In this document: positions 1 through 7,914 of the stretch, one piece after another | How positions within the stretch are numbered: position 1 is the stretch's first letter | How the letters are laid out: every line of letters starts with the position of its first letter | Assembly: GCF_008704715.1 (NCBI RefSeq) | Contig: NZ_CP023689.1 | Location: forward strand, 7,688,001 to 7,752,000 | Origin: Streptomyces chartreusis | GTDB taxonomy: Bacteria; Actinomycetota; Actinomycetes; Streptomycetales; Streptomycetaceae | Length of the DNA: 64,000 nucleotides | Direction: 5' to 3' | Translations under genes and position numbers: made by a program | The notes under the pieces: model-generated | What the model was told of the DNA's origin: nothing | What the model saw: only the letters and a program-made list of their open reading frames with translations | Database searches by the model: none

Positions 1-1
1 G

Positions 2-232
2 CCCGAGTACGACCCGGCCGCCCCCGCCCCGCTGAACGTTCCGCGCGTGCCCACCGGCGATGCCGAGGTGGACGCCCGGCTGGAGCGCCTCGGTGATGCC
101 GACCACCTCGCCACCGACGGGCACCTGGAGGTGTACGAGGATGTACACCGGGGGCTGCGCGACGCGCTGACCGCGCTCGACGCCCGCCCGGGACCTCCGG
201 CGCCCCCGTCGATGCCTGGGATGAGGAGCTGA
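2..232 (+). CDS. 3' end of an unidentified hypothetical protein (truncated by window edge)
   Basis: An open frame enters from the left edge and ends at TGA 230-232, giving 76 visible C-terminal residues. The visible part is acidic and Pro/Ala-rich. It has a short amphipathic stretch (VDARLERLGDADHLATDGH) and a second one ending in a Pro-rich tail. I recognise no family. It stops 7 nt before the tlyA start on the same strand, so it is probably the upstream gene of the tlyA-nadK operon. Conserved small proteins of this shape usually precede tlyA in Streptomyces, which is family knowledge and not shown here. Confidence 0.6.
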   Translation, partial: PEYDPAAPAPLNVPRVPTGDAEVDARLERLGDADHLATDGHLEVYEDVHRGLRDALTALDARPGPPAPPSMPGMRS

Positions 233-239
233 ACCGAAC

Positions 240-1055
240 GTGGCAGGAGTCGCACGCCGCCGTCTTGACGCGGAGCTGGTCCGCCGGAAGCTCGCGCGTT
301 CGCGTGAGCACGCCAGCCAGCTGATCGCCGCCGGACGGGTGACCGTCGGCAAGACCGTCGCGACCAAGCCGGCCACCCAGGTGGAGACCGCGGCGGCGAT
401 CGTCGTCCAGGCGGACTCCGGCGATCCCGAGTACGTCTCCCGCGGCGGGCACAAGCTCGCGGGCGCGCTGGAGGTCTTCGTGCCCCGGGGGCTCGAGGTG
501 CGCGGGCGGCGGGCGCTGGACGCCGGCGCGTCCACCGGAGGCTTCACCGACGTGCTGCTGAGGGCCGGAGCCGCGCACGTCGTCGCGGTGGACGTCGGAT
601 ACGGACAACTCGCCTGGACTCTCCAAAGCGATGAACGCGTCACCGTCAAGGACCGTACGAACGTACGCGAGTTGACGCTCGAAGCGATCGATGGGGAACC
701 AGTGGATCTTGTCGTGGGGGATCTGTCCTTCATCCCGCTCGGCCTGGTGCTGCCCGCCCTGGTGCGGTGCGTGAAGCCGGACGCCGATCTGGTGATGATG
801 GTGAAGCCGCAGTTCGAGGTGGGGAAGGAACGGCTGGGCAGTGGGGGAGTCGTACGGAGTCCGCAGCTGCGGGCGGAGGCCGTGCGCGGTGTCGCCGAGA
901 AGGCGTGGGATCTCGGGCTCGGGGTGAACGGGGTCACGGCGAGTCCGTTGCCCGGACCCTCCGGAAATGTCGAGTACTTTCTGTGGCTGCGTGCCGGGGC
1001 GCCCGCTCTGGACCCGGCCGACGTTGACCGAGCAGTGGCGGAGGGGCCGCGTTGA
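240..1055 (+). CDS. tlyA: TlyA family rRNA 2'-O-methyltransferase / hemolysin-like
   Basis: 271 aa, GTG start. An N-terminal S4 RNA-binding domain (about residues 5-60, RRRLDAELVRRKLARSREHA and following) precedes an FtsJ-type SAM methyltransferase domain. The SAM loop is LDAGASTGGFTDVL. Further conserved blocks are VDVGYGQLAW, VGDLSFIPL and MVKPQFEVG, which carry the expected catalytic Asp and Lys. Family members methylate cytidine 2'-O positions of 16S and 23S rRNA and confer capreomycin sensitivity in mycobacteria. Length matches the family (about 270). The stop overlaps the nadK start by one base (TGATG), so the two are translationally coupled. Confidence 0.93.
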   Translation: MAGVARRRLDAELVRRKLARSREHASQLIAAGRVTVGKTVATKPATQVETAAAIVVQADSGDPEYVSRGGHKLAGALEVFVPRGLEVRGRRALDAGASTGGFTDVLLRAGAAHVVAVDVGYGQLAWTLQSDERVTVKDRTNVRELTLEAIDGEPVDLVVGDLSFIPLGLVLPALVRCVKPDADLVMMVKPQFEVGKERLGSGGVVRSPQLRAEAVRGVAEKAWDLGLGVNGVTASPLPGPSGNVEYFLWLRAGAPALDPADVDRAVAEGPR

Positions 1056-1957
1056 TGCAGAACTCAGCTCGTACTGTTTTTCTCCTCGCCCACACGGGGC
1101 GGCCGGCGGCCATTCGCAGCGCCGAACTGGTGGTCAAGGGACTGCTGCGGTCGGGGATCGGCGTGCGGGTGCTGTCGGCGGAGGCGCAGGACCTGCCCCT
1201 GCCGGACGAGGTGGAACTCGTCAAGGAGGCGACCCCGCAGTGCCTCGACGGGTGCGAGCTGCTCATCGTGCTCGGCGGCGACGGGACGCTGCTGCGCGGC
1301 GCCGAGTTCGCGCGGGCGTCCGGGGTGCCGATGCTGGGCGTGAACCTCGGGCGTGTCGGGTTCCTCGCGGAGGCCGAGCGGGACGACCTGGACAAGGTTG
1401 TCGACCGGGTCGTCACCAAGGCGTACGAGGTCGAGGAGCGGATGACGGTCGACGTCGTCGTGCACAAGAACGGCGACATCGTGCACACGGACTGGGCGCT
1501 GAACGAGGCGGCCGTGCAGAAGGCCGGCGCCGAGAAGCTCCTCGAGGTCGTGCTGGAGATCGACGGGCGGCCGGTGACCGGGTTCGGGTGCGACGGCATC
1601 GTGCTGTCCACGCCGACGGGGTCGACCGCCTATGCGTTCTCCGCCGGCGGGCCTGTGGTGTGGCCGGAGGTCGAGGCGCTGTTGATGGTGCCGATCTCGG
1701 CGCACGCGCTGTTCGCGAAGCCGCTGGTGACCTCGCCGGACTCCGTGCTCGCCGTGGAGGTGTTGCCGCACATCCCGCCGGGGGTGTTGTGGTGTGACGG
1801 GCGGCGGACCGTGGAGCTGCCGCCGGGGGCGCGGGTGGAGGTGCGGCGGGGGGCCGTGCCGGTGCGGCTGGCCCGGTTGCATCACGCTTCGTTCACCGAC
1901 CGGCTCGTGGCGAAGTTCGCGTTGCCGGTTTCCGGGTGGCGGGGCGCGCCGCACTAG
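1055..1957 (+). CDS. nadK: NAD kinase
   Basis: 300 aa from ATG 1055. An in-frame TTG lies one codon upstream, but ATG makes the coupled TGATG junction with tlyA and has GGAGG at about 1039-1043. It phosphorylates NAD to NADP. The GGDGT nucleotide-binding motif is at about residue 74, NEAAVQ at about 150, and the Gly-rich STPTGSTAYAFSAGGP at about 187. All are diagnostic of the NAD kinase fold, and length is normal. The position between tlyA and recN is the standard actinobacterial arrangement. Confidence 0.95.
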   Translation: MQNSARTVFLLAHTGRPAAIRSAELVVKGLLRSGIGVRVLSAEAQDLPLPDEVELVKEATPQCLDGCELLIVLGGDGTLLRGAEFARASGVPMLGVNLGRVGFLAEAERDDLDKVVDRVVTKAYEVEERMTVDVVVHKNGDIVHTDWALNEAAVQKAGAEKLLEVVLEIDGRPVTGFGCDGIVLSTPTGSTAYAFSAGGPVVWPEVEALLMVPISAHALFAKPLVTSPDSVLAVEVLPHIPPGVLWCDGRRTVELPPGARVEVRRGAVPVRLARLHHASFTDRLVAKFALPVSGWRGAPH

Positions 1958-2017
1958 CGGTTCGTAGGGGGGTGTGGGGAATTCACGGCGGCTGCGGGTG
2001 GTCTGTGGTTGCTCGGG

Positions 2018-2034
2018 CAGTTCCCCGCGCCCCT
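2018..2034 (-). repeat. Dispersed GC-rich repeat, copy A (core)
   Basis: The 17-bp core reads AGGGGCGCGGGGAACTG on the minus strand, in the nadK-recN gap. Similarity extends about 10 bp upstream of the core on that strand (GCAACGCCTTC, shared in part with the 57579 copy). Four other exact cores occur in the window at 34622, 43572, 57500 and 57579, all on the plus strand. This is the only copy in the opposite orientation. Confidence 0.8.
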
Positions 2035-2155
2035 GAAGGCGTTGCACTCGCCTGGGTGACAATGTGCCCGCGATACACATTCGTCACCTGCACCTTCACA
2101 TCACTGACCCGGGGGCCGTCGCATCCCCGGCCCCTGACCTCGTAAGGTCGTGTCC

Positions 2156-3886
2156 GTGTTGGAGGAGATGCGGATACGGTCGCTCGGAGTCATCGACGAC
2201 GCGGTCGTCGAGCTGTCGCCGGGGTTCACCGCCGTGACGGGCGAGACGGGTGCGGGCAAGACCATGGTGGTCACGAGCCTGGGGCTGCTGCTCGGCGGGC
2301 GGGCGGACCCGGCACTCGTGCGGATCGGGGCCGAGAAAGCGGTCGTGGAGGGGCGGATCACCGTCCCCGCGGGCACCTCGGCCGTGGTGCGGGCCGAGGA
2401 GGCGGGGGCGGAGCTCGACGACGGTGCGCTGCTCATCAGCCGTACCGTTTCCGCCGAAGGGCGGTCCCGGGCCCACCTGGGCGGGCGCAGCGTGCCCGTG
2501 GGGATGCTGGCCGAGCTCGCCGACGAGCTGGTGGCCGTGCACGGGCAGACCGACCAGCAGGGGCTGCTGAAGCTCACCCGGCAGCGGCAGGCGCTCGACC
2601 GGTACGCGGGCGACGCCGTCGCCGTGCCGCTCGCGAAGTACGGCGAGGCCTACCGGCGGTTGCGGGCGGTCGCGGTCGAGCTGGAGGAGATCGTCACGCG
2701 CGCGCGTGAGCGGGCTCAGGAAGCCGACATGCTGCGGTTCGGGCTCGACGAGATCGCCGGTGTCGAGCCGCGCGCGGGCGAGGACGTGGAGCTCGCCGAG
2801 GAGGCCGAGCGGCTCGGGCACGCGGAGGCCCTGTCGTCCGCCGCCACGGCCGCTCACGCCGCTCTCGCCGGGAATCCGGAGGACCCCGAGGGCATCGACG
2901 CGGCCACGCTCGTCGCGGGCGCGCAGCGGGCCCTGGACGCCGTCCGCGCGCACGATCCGGCGCTGGCGGCGCTCGCCGACCGGATCGGGGAGATCGGGAT
3001 CCTGCTGGGCGACGTCGCCGGGGAGTTGGCGGGATACGCCGACGACCTCGACGCCGATCCGCTGCGACTCGCGGCCGTCGAGGAACGGCGGGCCGCGCTG
3101 AACACGCTCACACGCAAGTACGGCGAGGACATCGCCACCGTGCTCGCCTGGGCCGAGCAGGGCAGCAGCCGACTGACCGAACTGGACAGCGACGACGACC
3201 GGATCGGCGAGCTGACCGCCGAGCGGGACGGGCTGCGCGCCGAGCTGGGCGGGCTGGCGCAGGCGCTGACGGACGCGCGCACGGAGGCGGCCGAGCGGTT
3301 CGCCGCCGCGGTGACGGCGGAACTGGCCTCGCTCGCGATGCCGCACGCGCGCGTGTCGTTCGCCCTGCGGCAGACCGAGGACCCCGAGGGCGTCGAGGTC
3401 GACGGCCGTACCGTCGCCTACGGGCCGTCGGGCGTCGACGAGGTCGAGCTGCTGCTCGCCCCGCACCCGGGGGCGCCGCCGCGGCCCATCGCCAAGGGTG
3501 CCTCCGGCGGTGAGCTCTCGCGTGTGATGCTGGCCGTGGAGGTCGTGTTCGCGGGGACCGATCCCGTGCCGACGTACCTCTTCGACGAGGTCGACGCCGG
3601 TGTCGGCGGCAAGGCGGCCGTGGAGATCGGGCGCCGGCTCGCCCGGCTGGCGAAGACCGCGCAGGTCGTCGTCGTGACGCACCTGCCGCAGGTCGCCGCG
3701 TTCGCCGACCGGCAGTTGCTCGTCGAGAAGACCAACGACGGGACGGTCACCCGCTCCGGCGTGAAGGTCCTGGAGGGCGAGGAGCGGGTCCGCGAGCTGT
3801 CCCGGATGCTGGCGGGCCAGGAGGACTCGGAGACCGCGCGGGCGCACGCCGAGGAACTGCTGGAGACGGCTCGGTCCGACGGCTAG
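2156..3886 (+). CDS. recN: DNA repair protein RecN
   Basis: 576 aa from GTG 2156, which has AAGG at 2144-2147 with 8-nt spacing. An in-frame GTG at 2150 is too close to that site. It is an SMC-like ATPase acting in double-strand-break repair. Walker A GETGAGKT is at about residue 28. A central Ala/Glu/Arg-rich coiled-coil region spans roughly residues 150-380. The ABC signature GGELSRVMLA is near residue 451, Walker B (TYLFDEVDAGVGG) near 472, and VVVTHLPQVA follows. I saw no clear LexA box directly upstream. Gene order after tlyA-nadK is conserved in actinobacteria. Confidence 0.95.
   Translation: MLEEMRIRSLGVIDDAVVELSPGFTAVTGETGAGKTMVVTSLGLLLGGRADPALVRIGAEKAVVEGRITVPAGTSAVVRAEEAGAELDDGALLISRTVSAEGRSRAHLGGRSVPVGMLAELADELVAVHGQTDQQGLLKLTRQRQALDRYAGDAVAVPLAKYGEAYRRLRAVAVELEEIVTRARERAQEADMLRFGLDEIAGVEPRAGEDVELAEEAERLGHAEALSSAATAAHAALAGNPEDPEGIDAATLVAGAQRALDAVRAHDPALAALADRIGEIGILLGDVAGELAGYADDLDADPLRLAAVEERRAALNTLTRKYGEDIATVLAWAEQGSSRLTELDSDDDRIGELTAERDGLRAELGGLAQALTDARTEAAERFAAAVTAELASLAMPHARVSFALRQTEDPEGVEVDGRTVAYGPSGVDEVELLLAPHPGAPPRPIAKGASGGELSRVMLAVEVVFAGTDPVPTYLFDEVDAGVGGKAAVEIGRRLARLAKTAQVVVVTHLPQVAAFADRQLLVEKTNDGTVTRSGVKVLEGEERVRELSRMLAGQEDSETARAHAEELLETARSDG
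2695..2708. repeat. CAC(GC)4GTG palindrome inside recN
   Basis: Perfect 14-bp palindrome, the lengthened form of the 12-bp CACGCGCGCGTG word seen eight times in the window. It lies within the recN coding sequence. A second 14-bp form is at 14394-14407. See the finding on over-representation. Confidence 0.5.
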
Positions 3887-3930
3887 GGGAGGCCGTGGCG
3901 CGAGACGCCGGCGTGATCCGGAGGACACCC

Positions 3931-3954
3931 ACGGGCCCGCGCCCCGGGGCCCGT
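3931..3954 (+). terminator. Possible hairpin after recN
   Basis: Arms ACGGGCCC (3931-3938) and GGGCCCGT (3947-3954) are perfectly complementary with an 8-nt loop. They lie 45 bp after recN and 11 bp before the next ATG. There is no T-run. It could be a weak terminator or part of the downstream leader. Confidence 0.35.
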
Positions 3955-3965
3955 AGGGTGGCCGG

Positions 3966-4756
3966 ATGATCAGGCAAGGCGTTTCGCTCGGGCTCTCCGC
4001 CGCCCTCACCCGTGCCACCGCCGGTGCCCTGCGCGCCAAGGCCCCCGGTGGCCGGGAGCGCTGGGAGCGGAAGAACTACGCGGGGCGGAAAGTGGAGTTG
4101 TACGCCGGTCCCGCCTCGGCGCTGGCCGTCGCGGTCGGTGCGGGGCGGGTGTCGCCGGCCGCCGGGGTCGCCGTGGCGGCCGCCGGGATCTGCGGGGCAT
4201 ACGACGACATCGCCGGGGCGGATGACGCGCGACGCGGCTTCCGGGCGCATCTGCGCGCCCTGCGGGACGGCGAAGTCACCAGCGGGGCCGTCAAGTTGCT
4301 CGGGATCTCGGCCGCCGGGCTCGTCGCGGGCGCGTTCCTGAAGGAGCGGCCGCTGGACAAACTCCTCGCGGGGTCGTGATCGCCGGTGCCGCGCACTTCG
4401 TGAACCTCGTGGACGTACGGCCCGGTCGGGCCGCCGCCGCGGTGCTTGCGCTCGGCGCGCCGGGACTGTTCCGGGCCGGAGCCGGTGCCGAGATCGCCGC
4501 CACCGCCATGGGCGCCGCCGCGGCCGTACTGCCCGACGACCTCGGTGAACGGGCGATGATCGGCGACACCGGGGCGCATGCGCTGGGCGCTGCCCTGGGC
4601 GCCGCAGTCGTTGCCGGATGGGGGTCCCCCCGCTCGAGCGGAGCCGAGAGTGGGGGAGGCCGCGCGGGACTTCTCGCGCATGCCGCCGCTGTCGTGGCCG
4701 CGGCGGTGTACGGGGACAAAGTGAGCGAAACGGTACGGGTGTTGGGCGGGACCTGA
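3966..4756 (+). pseudogene. MraY-like glycosyltransferase/phosphotransferase membrane protein, frameshifted
   Basis: Two consecutive frames make one protein. Frame 1 (3966-4379, 137 aa) starts MIRQGVSLGLSAALTR, contains GPASALAVAV, GAYDDIAG and GFRAHLRAL, and ends LLAGS-stop. Frame 2 (from about 4376 to 4756, 126 aa) continues IAGAAHFVNLVDVRPGRA, then LPDDLGERAMIGDTGAHALGA. This order of Asp-rich and NLxDxRPGRA motifs is that of MraY/WecA-like integral membrane transferases. The join lies in a G-run at 4369-4372; one extra G would restore LLAGVVIAG. The second half also carries an in-frame dispersed repeat at 4619-4659. The gene is either really broken, a sequencing error in a G-homopolymer, or two coupled halves (GTG 4376 overlaps the first stop). 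Confidence 0.7.
4619..4659. repeat. Dispersed palindromic element inserted in frame in the MraY-like gene
   Basis: A 41-bp segment contains GGGGGTCCCCC (4620-4630), the perfect palindrome CCGCTCGAGCGG (4630-4641) and the tail GAGAGTGGGGGAGG. In the reading frame it encodes WGSPRSSGAESGGG, a Ser/Gly stretch out of character with the surrounding Ala/Val-rich membrane sequence. From memory, nearly identical 35-40 bp elements are scattered through many Streptomyces genomes. This is the only copy I see in the window. Confidence 0.65.
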
Positions 4757-5018
4757 ACCGCAGGGGCTCGGCTCGTTGAGACATGCGCCACGCGCGCGTG
4801 TTCGTGCACAACGGCCACCGCGACTCACTCGTGCAGGTGACTCCGGCCGCCGCGTTGCCCGCCCTCGTACTCCCGACGGTCCCGGAACACCCGTGCGTCC
4901 TGGCATCCTTGGCGTAAACACGTCGTACGCGAAGGGATCCTCGCGGTACACCCCCTCCGCCCGATCCTTCTGTACGTTCTTCGTGACCGTCCCACCCACA
5001 ACCAGGAGCCCCGGCCAC

Positions 5019-6155
5019 GTGACCCCCGTGAGCAGCCACTCACCGCACGGCCAGTCGTCACTGCGCACCGTGCAGGTGCTGGGCGGCGGCAACGCAGGCA
5101 GCAGCGCGCATGTGCGATCGCTGGCCTCGGGGCTGGTCGCGCGGGGCGTGCGGGTCACCGTGTGCGCCCCTGTCGAGGCCGATCGCGCCTACGACTTCAC
5201 GGGCGCCGGCGCCGAACACGTACATGTGCCGCGCAGCAGCGATCCGGCCTCCGTGGCCGCGCTGCGGGCGGTGTGCGCGGACGCCGACCTGGTGCACGCG
5301 CACGGGCTGCACGCCTCCTTCCGCGCGGTGCTGGCGCTCAGCGGTCGGCGCACTCCGCTCGTCGTCACCTGGCACGACCGGGCGTATGCCGAGGGTGCCC
5401 GCGCCCATCTCGTGCGGCTGTTGGAGCGGCGGGTCGTCAAGGCCGCCTCCGTCGTCCTCGGCACCACCTCGGCACTGGTCGACCGGGCCCGCCGCACCGG
5501 TGCCCGGGACGCGCGCCTCGCCGCCGTCGCCCTGCCGGGCCGCCGGCCGGAGGTCGAGAAGGACGACCCCGACCGGCGCCGGCCCAAGGTGCGCGCCGAA
5601 CTCGGTGCCACCGGAAGGCCGTTGCTCATCGCGGTCGGCTCGCTGGAACGGCATCGCGGATACGGCGTACTGCTGGACGCCTCGCGCGCGTGGCGCAAGC
5701 TCGACCCCGCCCCGTTGCTCGTGATCGCGGGGGAGGGGGCGCTGCGGGCCGGGCTCCAGCGCCGTATCGAGGACGAGGAGCTGCCCGTGCGGCTCATCGG
5801 GCGCCGCGACGACGTCTCCGAGCTGCTGGCCGCCGCCGACATCGCGCTGCTGTCCAGCAGTTGGGAGTCACGGTCCGTCCTCGCGCAGGAAGCCCTGCAC
5901 GCGCGCGTGCCGCTCGTCGCCACCGATGTCGGCGGAATGTCCGAACTCGTCGGCGACGCCGCCGAACTCGTCCCGTACGGCGATGCGGGCTCCCTCGCCG
6001 GCACCGTCGTACGACTGCTCGCGGACCCCGAGCGGCAGGACCTCCTGCGGGAGCGGGGTGTGCGGCAGGCGGCGACCTGGCCGACCGAGGACGAGACGGT
6101 GGCCCAAGTGCTCAGCGTCTACGACGAGTTGACGCAGCCCCGGCCCATGATCTGA
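5019..6155 (+). CDS. Glycosyltransferase family 4 (GT-B fold)
   Basis: 378 aa from GTG 5019 (AGGAG at 5004-5008, 10-nt spacing). GTG 5028 is an alternative start giving a three-residue shorter protein. An N-terminal GT4-like donor-independent domain starts LRTVQVLGGGNAGSSAHVRS. A C-terminal domain follows with IAVGSLERHRGYGVLLDA, VIAGEGALRAG, SWESRSVLAQEAL and VATDVGGMSELVGDA. The E-x7-E-like donor-binding region is recognisable. Acceptor and sugar are unknown. It follows the MraY-like gene, so both may act on a lipid-linked or surface glycan, which is inference. It runs convergently into the PucR-type gene with a 7-bp gap and no terminator hairpin. Confidence 0.85.
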   Translation: MTPVSSHSPHGQSSLRTVQVLGGGNAGSSAHVRSLASGLVARGVRVTVCAPVEADRAYDFTGAGAEHVHVPRSSDPASVAALRAVCADADLVHAHGLHASFRAVLALSGRRTPLVVTWHDRAYAEGARAHLVRLLERRVVKAASVVLGTTSALVDRARRTGARDARLAAVALPGRRPEVEKDDPDRRRPKVRAELGATGRPLLIAVGSLERHRGYGVLLDASRAWRKLDPAPLLVIAGEGALRAGLQRRIEDEELPVRLIGRRDDVSELLAAADIALLSSSWESRSVLAQEALHARVPLVATDVGGMSELVGDAAELVPYGDAGSLAGTVVRLLADPERQDLLRERGVRQAATWPTEDETVAQVLSVYDELTQPRPMI

Positions 6156-6162
6156 GCGGACG

Positions 6163-7806
6163 CTAGGCGACGTGCCGTCTGGCCCGCAGTGCCAGGCTCA
6201 ACGCCAGTACCGTCTGCGGGTCGTCGAGGTCGGTGCCGAGCAACTCGCCGATGCGGGCGAGGCGGTTGTAGAGCGTCTGCCGGTTCAGGTGCAGTTCGCG
6301 GGCCGTCTCCGCCTTGCGGCCCGCGTGCGCCAAGTACGTCTCCAGCGTGGGCAGCAGCGGCGGCTTGGAGCGGTCGTCGTGGTCGCGCAGCGGGCCGATC
6401 GCGCGGTCCACGAAGGCCGCCAGGTCGGGATGGTCGCGCAACCGCCACAGCAGCAGGTCGATGTCCAGCCGACGGGCGTCGTACCAGGGGCGGTCCGCCA
6501 GGCCCTGCGCTGCCGTCGCCGTCTCCGCCGCGTGCCGCAGGCCCGCCGAGGCCGCCGTCCAGCCGCCCGCGACGCCGACCACCACGACCGGCGGCCGGGC
6601 CCCGGGACGCTGGATCCCGGCCCGCTCCACGCCCGCCCGCAGCGCCATCGCGACCCGGTCCGCGACCGCCGGCCGCTCCGTCTCCGCACGCAGGCCCACC
6701 AGCAGCGGCACCCGGCCCTCCACCGGCCGCACGCCCAGCAGCACCGGCACCCCCACCGAGGCCAGCTCCTCGCCGACCGCGCGCGCCAGCACCGCCCAGC
6801 CGCCACCCGGCGACAGCACGTCCCCGAGCCGCATCACGACCGGCAGCAGCGGGCCGTCACCCGGCTTGAAGCCCAGCACCCGCGCCTGCGCCGGGGCGTC
6901 CTCGGCGGCGACCCGGCCCTCCGCGAGGTCGGTCAGGAAGTCGCCCCGCCCGCGCGCCGCCAGCTCCTCCTCCTGGCGGGCCTGCATCAGCACCACGGCG
7001 AGGATGCCCGCGGCCCGCTCGGCGGCCATGCGGTGCACCGGCGCCAGCGGGCCCAGCACGGGCAGCAGGACGATACGGCCGCGCACCGACCCAGCGCCCT
7101 GGCCGCCGCCCGGCACGTCCACCAGCACCGAACCCGTGGGCGGCGGCGTGTCCTTGTGCTGCCCCCGCAGCCCCTCCCACACCTGCAACGGGTCCGCGCC
7201 CTCGGGGCCGGCGCCGGCCGCGTACAGCAGCCGCCCGTCGGTGGCCTCCAGGAAGACCGGGTTGCCGCTGAAGTCCGCGAGGATGCCGAGCACTTGGGGC
7301 ACCCCACCGCCGCCGAGCAGGGCCTCGGTGCAGCGACGGTGCACCTCCTCCGCCCGTTGCAGCAGCGCGTAGTGGCCGTTGACGATCTCGGTGTGGATCT
7401 CCTCGGTGACGGTCACGAAGGGGACCTGGCGATGCAGCTGGACGAGCGGCAGTCCGGCCGCGCGGGCCGTGTCGACCAGGGCCGCGGGCAGCCGGGTGAA
7501 ACGGGCGCCCAGCTCGATGACCAGCGCCGCGATGCCGCGCTCGGCCAGGGTGCGCACGAACGCGCGCTGGTCGGCGGGGCGGGTGCCGAGACCGTAGCCC
7601 GTGGTCAGCAGCAGTTCCCCGCCCTTGAGCAGGGAGGCGATGTTGGGCACCTCGCCGGCGTGCACCCAGCGCACCGTCCGCCCCAGCCGGTCGGCGCCCG
7701 CGAGGATCTCGGGCAGCCCGCTGCGCAGACCGGGCAGCTCCAGCGCCCGCCGGACGGTGATCCCGGCGCCGTGAGTGTCGAATCCGCTGTTCGTCGCGCT
7801 GTCCAT
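6163..7806 (-). CDS. PucR family transcriptional regulator
   Basis: 547 aa, ATG at 7806. An N-terminal PucR domain (about residues 20-140) includes VRRALELPGLRSGLPEILAG and GGELLLTTGYGL. A GGDEF-like middle follows, and the C-terminus holds a PucR/CdaR-type helix-turn-helix (ETARELHLNRQTLYNRLARI, about 495-520). Family members regulate purine, amino-acid or diverse catabolic genes. The berberine-bridge enzyme gene ends 108 bp upstream on the same strand, so that flavoenzyme is a plausible target or co-transcribed partner. Confidence 0.88.
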   Translation of the reverse strand: MDSATNSGFDTHGAGITVRRALELPGLRSGLPEILAGADRLGRTVRWVHAGEVPNIASLLKGGELLLTTGYGLGTRPADQRAFVRTLAERGIAALVIELGARFTRLPAALVDTARAAGLPLVQLHRQVPFVTVTEEIHTEIVNGHYALLQRAEEVHRRCTEALLGGGGVPQVLGILADFSGNPVFLEATDGRLLYAAGAGPEGADPLQVWEGLRGQHKDTPPPTGSVLVDVPGGGQGAGSVRGRIVLLPVLGPLAPVHRMAAERAAGILAVVLMQARQEEELAARGRGDFLTDLAEGRVAAEDAPAQARVLGFKPGDGPLLPVVMRLGDVLSPGGGWAVLARAVGEELASVGVPVLLGVRPVEGRVPLLVGLRAETERPAVADRVAMALRAGVERAGIQRPGARPPVVVVGVAGGWTAASAGLRHAAETATAAQGLADRPWYDARRLDIDLLLWRLRDHPDLAAFVDRAIGPLRDHDDRSKPPLLPTLETYLAHAGRKAETARELHLNRQTLYNRLARIGELLGTDLDDPQTVLALSLALRARRHVA

Positions 7807-7914
7807 AGGCGGACGCTACCTGTGCGAATGGCCTCCTGACACCTCCGAGGACGTTCATCGGGAGGGGCGGACGGACGCCGATGCCGCCGGCGGGCGCCCG
7901 AGCCGGCGAGCCGG

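Noticed and set aside
2040..2155. LexA box upstream of recN
   Set aside because: recN is SOS-controlled in many bacteria, but no TCGAAC-N4-GTTCGA-like sequence is present here.
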